Below are positions 58,591 to 64,000 of a DNA stretch of 64,000 nt, piece by piece. Both the position numbers and the translations under genes were made by a program. The notes beneath the pieces were generated by a model. That model was not told where the DNA came from. It was given only the letters and a program-made list of their open reading frames with translations, and ran no database searches. The DNA is from an uncultured Flavobacteriaceae bacterium (GTDB taxonomy: Bacteria; Bacteroidota; Bacteroidia; Flavobacteriales; Flavobacteriaceae): contig CANLWN010000001.1 of the NCBI GenBank assembly GCA_947494825.1, positions 682,001 to 746,000 of the forward strand, in the 5' to 3' direction. Positions within the stretch are counted from its first letter, which is position 1. The number at the start of each line of letters is the position of its first letter.

Positions 58591-60060
58591 TTAAAGTTCA
58601 CTGATAAAGCTACCGTACAGGTCCTTAAACTGATATCCCCTTGTAAATCGGTGCTTGCTCAGTTTTTTATGTGCCACAAGGCCCCAGAGCAATACTTCCT
58701 TGAGGAAATAACTATCTTCTTTGGGTACCTGAGGCTGGTATGACTGCACAAGTGCATTGAGCGGCCCAATTCTATCGAGCTGTTTCTTGTACACTTCTTC
58801 GGGAGCATCATCGAGCAATTCGAATCCTTCGCCATCAAAAAACCAGTTGATCAGCGCATCGTAGGGACTCTCGGCATCCTTGCGCTCCAACTTATCGATC
58901 TTTGGGAAATACAGGGGAAAAATGGATTTTACCGCATCATCGATCAGAATGGCCGCTACGCCATCGGCCCCTTCCTGTTCCCCCTCGTACACCAACTCTA
59001 TTTTACCGGTTATGGACGGGATAACGCCCATAAAATCGCTGAGGCGTACTGTGGTCTTATCCATGCCCAGTTTTAGGCAACGACGTTCTGCCGTGCTCAA
59101 CAGGTTCTCAAAGGCCGTGATACTTGTACGGGCACTGACCCCGCTTTTGGCATCCACGTATTCGCTCTTCCTGGCCTCAAAGCTGATCTGTTCCAGCAGG
59201 TCCTTGGCCATATCGGGAACGTGTACCGAATGCAGTTGTCGCTCGTCCAGTTGGGCCTCTTGGACGGTAATTTTTCTCGCGGTGGCAATGTCCTCCGGAT
59301 AATGCGTCAATATCTGCGAGCCTATCCTGTCCTTTAGCGGGGTAACAATGCTGCCCCGGTTGGTGTAATCCTCCGGATTGGCCGTGAAGACAAACTGAAG
59401 ATCTAAAGGCAATCGCAATTTAAAGCCCCGGATCTGGATATCGCCCTCCTGTAGGATATTGAAAAGGGACACCTGTATGCGTGCCTGTAGGTCCGGGAGT
59501 TCGTTGATCACGAAAATGCAACGGTTTGCCCGGGGAATCATCCCAAAATGGATGACACGGTCATCTGCGTATGATAGTTTGAGATTCGCTGCCTTAATGG
59601 GATCCACATCACCGATCAAATCGGCCACGGTGACATCGGGGGTGGCCAGTTTCTCATAGAAGCGATCCTTACGGTGCAACCAGGAAATGGGTGTGTTATC
59701 CGCTTTTTCCTTGATCAATTCCTTGGCGTACCTGGACATGGGTCGTAGGGGATCATCATTGATCTCCGAACCTTCCACCACGGGTATCCACTCATCCAAA
59801 AGCTCTACCATGAGTCGGGCCAGCCTTGTTTTGGCCTGCCCGCGAAGTCCCAACAGGTTGATATTATGTCTGGAAAGTATGGCGCGTTCCAACTCTGGAA
59901 TTACAGAGTTTTCAAAACCCCATACGCCCGGAAAGGTAGCTTCATCTCCTTGTATTTTTTCCCTGAGATTATCGCGGAGTTCATCCTTGATACCTTTGCT
60001 GCTATAGCCTGCTTGTTTTAGTTCGCCAAGCGTAGCGATTTCCTTATGGTTCAATTTCAT
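58591..60060 (-). CDS. MoxR/magnesium-chelatase-like AAA+ ATPase
   Basis: 489 aa. Walker A at about residue 70 is GLRGQAKTRLARLM (GxxGxxKT, with Ala at the usual Gly). The Walker B position reads CIFVINELPDL, with Asn in place of the first Asp. ChlI-like features are QVSLFNILQEGDIQIRGFKL (insert) and LQFVFTANPEDYTNRGSIVT (sensor 1). It works with the VWA protein encoded 48 bases upstream, as BchI/BchD or MoxR/VWA pairs do, to remodel a client protein or insert a metal. The client is unknown. Confidence 0.85.
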   Translation of the reverse strand: MKLNHKEIATLGELKQAGYSSKGIKDELRDNLREKIQGDEATFPGVWGFENSVIPELERAILSRHNINLLGLRGQAKTRLARLMVELLDEWIPVVEGSEINDDPLRPMSRYAKELIKEKADNTPISWLHRKDRFYEKLATPDVTVADLIGDVDPIKAANLKLSYADDRVIHFGMIPRANRCIFVINELPDLQARIQVSLFNILQEGDIQIRGFKLRLPLDLQFVFTANPEDYTNRGSIVTPLKDRIGSQILTHYPEDIATARKITVQEAQLDERQLHSVHVPDMAKDLLEQISFEARKSEYVDAKSGVSARTSITAFENLLSTAERRCLKLGMDKTTVRLSDFMGVIPSITGKIELVYEGEQEGADGVAAILIDDAVKSIFPLYFPKIDKLERKDAESPYDALINWFFDGEGFELLDDAPEEVYKKQLDRIGPLNALVQSYQPQVPKEDSYFLKEVLLWGLVAHKKLSKHRFTRGYQFKDLYGSFISEL

Positions 60061-60108
60061 AGTGTCTTCTCGATGGGATCTCTGTCTCCAGTTAATCCGC
60101 TTATTGAT

Positions 60109-61257
60109 CTATCCTTTTAGTCGTTTTCTTCTGTTCTGCTCGTAGTCCTCAAAAATCATTTCTCCCAGTCCTTTAAGTCCTGTAAAAAAGGCCTTTCCTT
60201 TGTTCGCTTCGGTAAAATGCCTTACAAACTGCATCAGATAGGGGTCCTGGGCTATCATAAAGGTCGTGATCGGAATATGTAACTTTCTGGCCTGCCGTGC
60301 CATATTGTAGCATTTTTCCACAATATGGTCATCTAGCCCCACGCTGTTCTTATAGTAGGTACCGTCCGGAAGTCGCAGGCAGCTTGGTTTTCCATCGGTA
60401 ATCATAAAAATCTGCTTGTTGGTGTTCCGCTTTCTTCGCAACATGTCCATGGCCAATTGGAGTCCGGCCACCGTATTGGTATGATAGGGCCCCACTTTTA
60501 AATAGGGTAGGTCCTTGATGGGTATGGGCCAGGCATCATTGCCGAACACCAGAATATCCAGCGTGTCCTTGGGGTATCTGGTGGTGATGAGCTCGGCCAG
60601 GGCCATGGCCACTTTTTTGGCCGGCGTAATACGATCTTCCCCGTATAAGATCATACTATGACTTATATCAATCATAAGCACGGTACTCATTTGGGCCTTG
60701 TACTGGGTATCTTCAACCACCAAGTCATCCTCGTTGAGGGTAAAATTGTCCATCCCATGGTTGACCTGGGCGTTCTTTAAACTTTCGGTCATGGAAATAT
60801 GTTCCAACCCATCGCCATAGCGATACTCTCTGAATTCCCCGGTATGTTCATCGCCCAAGCCTGATTTTCCGGTCTTGTGGTTGCCCGAACCGCTACGTTT
60901 TAATTTTCCAAAGATTTGGTCCAGTGCTCGCTGACGTATCATGCGCTCCAATTTTGCCGTTATGGACAAATTGCCGCCACGATCCCCTTCTTCACCTTCA
61001 CCCTCTCCGCCCTCTTCAAACTCCTCACGTAAATACCCTTTTGCTTTGAGATCTTCGATAAAATCATCTATGGTGTAGTCTTCATCCGTAAGCTCGTATT
61101 CCTTGTCGAGTTCGCGCAACCAGTCCAAAGCTTCATCCACATCTCCCGAGGTATGGGTGATGAGTTCCTGGAAGATTTCAAAAAGCTTTTCAAAAGGAGT
61201 TTGATCCGGTGCTTCGTAAGAAGAAAAACGAAAGCCCTTTCTTAAATTCACAGCCAT
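60109..61257 (-). CDS. VWA-domain protein
   Basis: 382 aa from ATG 61257 (MAVNLRKGFRFSSYE); an ATG six codons up is possible. Residues about 15-85 are helical. The C-terminal VWA domain has the MIDAS DISHSM (DxSxS) in STVLMIDISHSMILYG, followed by TITT and the conserved Asp in IFMITDGKPSC. Glycine/glutamate-rich linker EEGGEGEGEEGDRGG precedes it. It is the partner of the AAA+ ATPase gene. Confidence 0.85.
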   Translation of the reverse strand: MAVNLRKGFRFSSYEAPDQTPFEKLFEIFQELITHTSGDVDEALDWLRELDKEYELTDEDYTIDDFIEDLKAKGYLREEFEEGGEGEGEEGDRGGNLSITAKLERMIRQRALDQIFGKLKRSGSGNHKTGKSGLGDEHTGEFREYRYGDGLEHISMTESLKNAQVNHGMDNFTLNEDDLVVEDTQYKAQMSTVLMIDISHSMILYGEDRITPAKKVAMALAELITTRYPKDTLDILVFGNDAWPIPIKDLPYLKVGPYHTNTVAGLQLAMDMLRRKRNTNKQIFMITDGKPSCLRLPDGTYYKNSVGLDDHIVEKCYNMARQARKLHIPITTFMIAQDPYLMQFVRHFTEANKGKAFFTGLKGLGEMIFEDYEQNRRKRLKG

Positions 61258-61327
61258 AGTATAAAAATAACACATTTCGGAAAACCGTTGGGTGTTTTAG
61301 AAAAAACTTAACGGTTTGCCAGCCGTG

Positions 61328-61927
61328 CTATTTGTGCCGTTGCCTCAAGATTTCCATAACGTCCTTCAAGGTATAGCCCTTGGCCTGAAGCAGCATGAGG
61401 TAATGGAACAACAGATCGGCGCTCTCATTGAGGAATAGCTCATCGTTATTGTCCTTGGCCTCTATGACCACCTCTACCGCTTCCTCCCCCACTTTTTGGG
61501 CTACCTTGTTAATACCCTTTTTGAAAAGGGAGGCCACATAGCTATCCTTCCGATCCGGGTCTTCCCTGCGTTCCTTGATCACCGCCTCCAAATGGGTCAG
61601 AAAACCAAAACTTTCCTCATTTTCCTCGTTCCAGCAAGTATCGCTCCCGGTATGACAGGTAGGCCCTTGGGGATTTACCGATAGCAGCAAGGTATCCGCA
61701 TCGCAATCGACCTTCATATCCACTAGATGCAAAAAATTACCGCTCTCTTCCCCTTTGGTCCATAGGCGCTGTTTGCTGCGGCTATAGAAAGTGACTTTTT
61801 GGCTCTCCTGTGTCTTTTTAAGGGCTTCCTGGTTCATATACCCTAACATCAATACCTTCTTGGTTTGGGCGTCCTGTACGATGGCCGGGGCCAGGCCGTC
61901 AGCGTTTTTGTCGAAATCTATTTTCAT
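61328..61927 (-). CDS. hisIE: Bifunctional HisIE
   Basis: 199 aa. N-terminal phosphoribosyl-AMP cyclohydrolase (VLMLGYMNQEALKKTQES, SRSKQRLWTKGEESGN, CDADTLLLSVNPQGPTCHTG) and C-terminal phosphoribosyl-ATP pyrophosphatase (GINKVAQKVGEEAVEVVIEA). It carries steps 2 and 3 of histidine synthesis. It is separated from hisF by 547 bases of repeats. Confidence 0.95.
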   Translation of the reverse strand: MKIDFDKNADGLAPAIVQDAQTKKVLMLGYMNQEALKKTQESQKVTFYSRSKQRLWTKGEESGNFLHLVDMKVDCDADTLLLSVNPQGPTCHTGSDTCWNEENEESFGFLTHLEAVIKERREDPDRKDSYVASLFKKGINKVAQKVGEEAVEVVIEAKDNNDELFLNESADLLFHYLMLLQAKGYTLKDVMEILRQRHK

Positions 61928-62028
61928 AATTGATGGTTTAAGGTTTAAAGTGCAAGCGCAAGTTCAAGTTCAAAGTTTCTCGCTTATTGTTAATTGATAA
62001 TTGCTTACTGTTTACTGTTCTTTTTTAA

Positions 62029-62160
62029 ATCTGCCAGAGATATTTTATAAATCCGGTAGAGATTTCGTTTGAATCTGCCAAAGATTTACTTTGCATCTGC
62101 CAGAGATTTGTTTTGTATCTGTCAAAGATATGTTTTATATCAGCCAGGGATTTATTCCAG
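62029..62160. repeat. Six-unit 22-bp tandem repeat
   Basis: Six head-to-tail units of exactly 22 bp with boundaries at 62029, 62051, 62073, 62095, 62117 and 62139. The conserved start is ATCTGCCAGAGATTT with variants ATCCGGTAGAG, ATCTGTCAAAG and ATCAGCCAGGG. The unit length is about two helical turns. There are no spacers, so it is not CRISPR. Confidence 0.8.
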
Positions 62161-62248
62161 GTAAACCGCAATGTCATCCTCATTCGCCTGTATTGCACTC
62201 TTTGTCCTGTTCCCTGTTTACTGCCTACCGTCCACCATATCGGGCTGG

Positions 62249-62323
62249 AGATTCTTCGTTTCGCTACGCTTCACTCTGAATGACAAATCATAGTATCTTG
62301 TCATTCAGAGCCTGCGAGGAATC
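62249..62323. repeat. REP-like palindromic element, copy B
   Basis: AGATTCTTCGTTTCGCTACG followed by CTTCACTCTGAATGACAA, then TTGTCATTCAGAG with CCTGCGAGGAATC. It is the reverse complement of 47032-47096 with an extra nine bases (GTTTCGCTA) in one arm. Confidence 0.65.
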
Positions 62324-62474
62324 CCTGGTTCAATAACCCGCCACTCATTGATAATTGTTTATTGGTTATTGTTCACTGTTTATTGGTTATTGTTTACCGC
62401 TTACTGTCTACTGCCAACTCTCAGCATACACCGCAGCCTTGGCGTAGGTGTGCTCACTGCCTACTGTTTACTGC

Positions 62475-63245
62475 CTACTGCTTACTGTTCATTGTCCGCA
62501 TAGGTATTCCCTGCTTGCTCAGTTCCTCCTTGAGATCCCAAATCGCTATTTCCTTAAAATGGAATACGCTGGCGGCCAGGGCCGCATCTGCCTTACCGGC
62601 CGTAAAGGTATCCGCAAAATGTTGCATATTGCCCGCACCGCCCGATGCTATGATGGGAATGTTGCGTTCCGTGGAAAGCCTGGCCAGGGCCTCATTGGCA
62701 AATCCGTCCTTGGTGCCATCATGATCCATGGAGGTAAACAGGATCTCGCCGGCCCCCCGTTGTTCCACTTCCTCGGCCCATTGGAAAAGGTCCAGTTCTG
62801 TGGGCACCTTGCCCCCTACCAAATGTACCTTCCACTCCCCTTTGATCTGTTTGGCGTCTATGGCCACCACGATACATTGGGAACCGAACTTGGCGACCAA
62901 TTCGTTGATCAGCTCTGGGTTTTTTACCGCAGAGGAATTGATAGAAACCTTATCCGCCCCGTTCTGCAGGAGTACGTCCACATCGGCGACCGAGGAGATA
63001 CCGCCTCCTACCGTGAAGGGAATGTTCACTTTTTCTGCCACGCGCAATACCAGATCGGCCAAGGTTTTTCTACGTTCCTCCGTGGCCGAAATATCCAGGA
63101 ACACCAGTTCATCGGCTCCCGTACGGGCATAGATCTCCGCAAGCTCCACAGGGTCACCGGCATCACGCAGATCCAAAAAGTTGATCCCCTTTACGGTACG
63201 TCCGTTTTTGATGTCCAGGCAAGGAATGATTCGTTTTGTCAACAT
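62475..63245 (-). CDS. hisF: Imidazole glycerol phosphate synthase subunit HisF
   Basis: 256 aa. TIM barrel with [15 protein letters not shown] (catalytic Asp), [11 protein letters not shown] (second catalytic Asp), [12 protein letters not shown] and [12 protein letters not shown]. It makes IGP and AICAR from PRFAR with HisH ammonia. Canonical HisF ends soon after GIPMR; here six further residues, TMNSKQ, are coded by the adjoining simple repeat, which also gives the stop codon. Confidence 0.95.
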   Translation of the reverse strand: MLTKRIIPCLDIKNGRTVKGINFLDLRDAGDPVELAEIYARTGADELVFLDISATEERRKTLADLVLRVAEKVNIPFTVGGGISSVADVDVLLQNGADKVSINSSAVKNPELINELVAKFGSQCIVVAIDAKQIKGEWKVHLVGGKVPTELDLFQWAEEVEQRGAGEILFTSMDHDGTKDGFANEALARLSTERNIPIIASGGAGNMQHFADTFTAGKADAALAASVFHFKEIAIWDLKEELSKQGIPMRTMNSKQ

Positions 63246-63271
63246 GGCTCGAAGTTAGAATTACGATTTTA

Positions 63272-63790
63272 TTATTCATTTTTTACATCCAGATCCATAC
63301 CATCATAAAAGCCCAAATCTTGTTCCTTTAGCAACTTGGTCCAAAAGGCGATCTGCCCCGTATGATAGGAATAGTGTTCTACCACATGGATTATGATTCC
63401 TATTCCGGACAAGCTAAACCCCTGTACCTCCCGTTTTCGCAACAACGCTTCCCTTGAGGTATTTTTTATGACCTCTTGGGCCTGTTGCACGGTACTATCC
63501 AGTTTGGCCCATAGCTGCGCTTTGGTCCGTCCACTGTCCACAGAAAACTCTTTTCCCCTTTCCCGGGTGTCCTTGGTTCCCCCTAGGCTGGCAATGGCAT
63601 ATTGGGTGATATTGCCGCACAAATGCAACATCAAATTTCCAATACTGTTGGATGCCTTGTTGGGCCTACGCCACATATCGGCCTCGTTCAACCGTTCCAG
63701 ACTGATCTTGATCATACGGCTGCTTTCGTCCATACGGTATAGGGCCTGCTGTACAAATTCCTCTGCGATGTTGTCTTCCAATGGTCTCAT
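63272..63790 (-). CDS. DinB-family protein inside the his operon
   Basis: 172 aa, four-helix DinB-like bundle: [40 protein letters not shown] and [20 protein letters not shown]. The His residues of LHLCGN and [10 protein letters not shown] are the expected metal ligands of the DinB/YfiT group. It overlaps hisA by ATGA and precedes hisF by 26 bases. Such proteins are thiol- or metal-dependent transferases or have unknown function. A histidine-related role is not known to me. Confidence 0.85.
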   Translation of the reverse strand: MRPLEDNIAEEFVQQALYRMDESSRMIKISLERLNEADMWRRPNKASNSIGNLMLHLCGNITQYAIASLGGTKDTRERGKEFSVDSGRTKAQLWAKLDSTVQQAQEVIKNTSREALLRKREVQGFSLSGIGIIIHVVEHYSYHTGQIAFWTKLLKEQDLGFYDGMDLDVKNE

Positions 63791-64000
63791 CGTGAAAGTA
63801 TAAATTGTTCCAATTGCTTTAAACTGATCTTGTTCTCATAAATCGCCTTGCCCAAAATGGTGCCCTCACAGCCCATCCGCGCCAGTTTTGGCAGTTCGTC
63901 AAAAGCAGAGACGCCTCCGCTGGCAATGAGCTTAACCCCCAATACTTCCTTGTCTTCCACCCCACTGGGCCCTACCGTGGTCTCTATAGTGCTGGTTTTC
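63787..64000 (-). CDS. hisA: HisA, C-terminal part
   Basis: Open frame runs off the right edge; 70 codons visible. It reads [20 protein letters not shown] then [20 protein letters not shown] and [20 protein letters not shown], typical of the last strands and helix of phosphoribosylformimino-AICAR-ribotide isomerase. The stop overlaps the DinB-family gene's start by four bases. Confidence 0.85.
   Translation of the reverse strand, partial: KTSTIETTVGPSGVEDKEVLGVKLIASGGVSAFDELPKLARMGCEGTILGKAIYENKISLKQLEQFILSR

Larger units (their letters stand above)
61928..62474. other. Repeat cluster in the his operon (composite copy B)
   Basis: No gene in this gap. From left to right: a six-base CAAGTT-type run (61953-61975), simple TTACTGTTTACTGT repeats, the 22-bp tandem array (62029-62160), the REP-like inverted pair (62249-62323) and more TTTACTGCCTACTG repeats to 62474, which continue into the end of hisF. 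Copy A lies at 46905-47124 in the opposite orientation. Confidence 0.65.

Noticed and set aside
62029-62160. CRISPR array
   Set aside because: The 22-bp units are head to tail with no spacers and no cas genes nearby.
62448-63308. 286-aa plus-strand ORF
   Set aside because: Antisense to hisF and begins inside repeat sequence.
1-64000. Prophage, ICE or insertion sequence
   Set aside because: No transposase, integrase or structural phage genes; composition and gene style look uniform.

Overview
The window looks like a chromosome segment of a marine-type member of the Flavobacteriaceae (Bacteroidota), plausibly near the Maribacter, Zobellia and Muricauda group. The genus is an inference. The signs are: TAnnTTTG-type -7 promoter elements with weak ribosome sites; many lipoproteins and secreted hypotheticals; a propeller-Y_Y_Y-AraC regulator; LytTR signalling genes; DUF4199, DUF4382, DUF3995 and DUF985 genes; a GG-leader peptide locus; and a his operon ending hisA-(DinB)-hisF-hisIE. 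I see no rRNA, tRNA, CRISPR array, transposase, integrase or phage gene.

Layout. 0-10 kb: a lipoprotein with an HEGRH metal site divergent from a GntR regulator; a membrane LuxR-type regulator with DUF4199 and NTF2-like genes; a ComEC-like metallo-beta-lactamase protein; an alpha/beta hydrolase lipoprotein; and a secreted LamG-like protein divergent from an HTH-TM-LamG regulator that is cut by an in-frame stop. 10-22 kb: small ORFs, an envelope operon, a one-component propeller/AraC regulator, lipoproteins, a beta-lactamase-family hydrolase, a GH68/GH32-like enzyme and a PAP2 phosphatase. 22.5-25.9 kb: a probable RiPP locus, with a 51-aa Cys-rich GG-leader precursor facing a three-gene operon. 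26-36 kb: MFS/Crp pair, DUF4382, DoxX, a LytS/LytR system with one intact and one degenerate kinase, a repeat protein, and an ArsR-46aa-racemase unit with duplicated operators. 36-47 kb: S9 peptidase, a four-gene catabolic-looking operon, BLUF photoreceptor, exported Pcm and an FAD oxidase operon. 47-58 kb: nucleotidase, cysE-cysM, paired hydrolases, a TruA paralogue, SDR, DUF418 and an OmpR/HAMP two-component pair. 58-64 kb: a MoxR-like ATPase with a VWA protein, and the end of the his operon.

The most novel-looking item is the peptide locus at 22570-25861. A GG-leader peptide with a 26-residue, six-cysteine core faces genes for an unknown 208-aa protein, a DUF6734-like (glycosyltransferase-like) protein, and a fusion of a C39-like domain lacking its cysteine, a VKOR and a thioredoxin. 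Together they suggest a peptide that is exported, disulfide-bonded and perhaps glycosylated. No ABC exporter is present in the window, so export would depend on genes elsewhere. Other strong signals are the nonsense-split regulator (8635-9951), the twin 27-bp ArsR operators (24/27 identical), the pseudokinase/kinase pair, the SDHH-repeat protein, and the repeat cluster in the his operon that supplies the last residues of HisF and includes a six-unit 22-bp tandem array.
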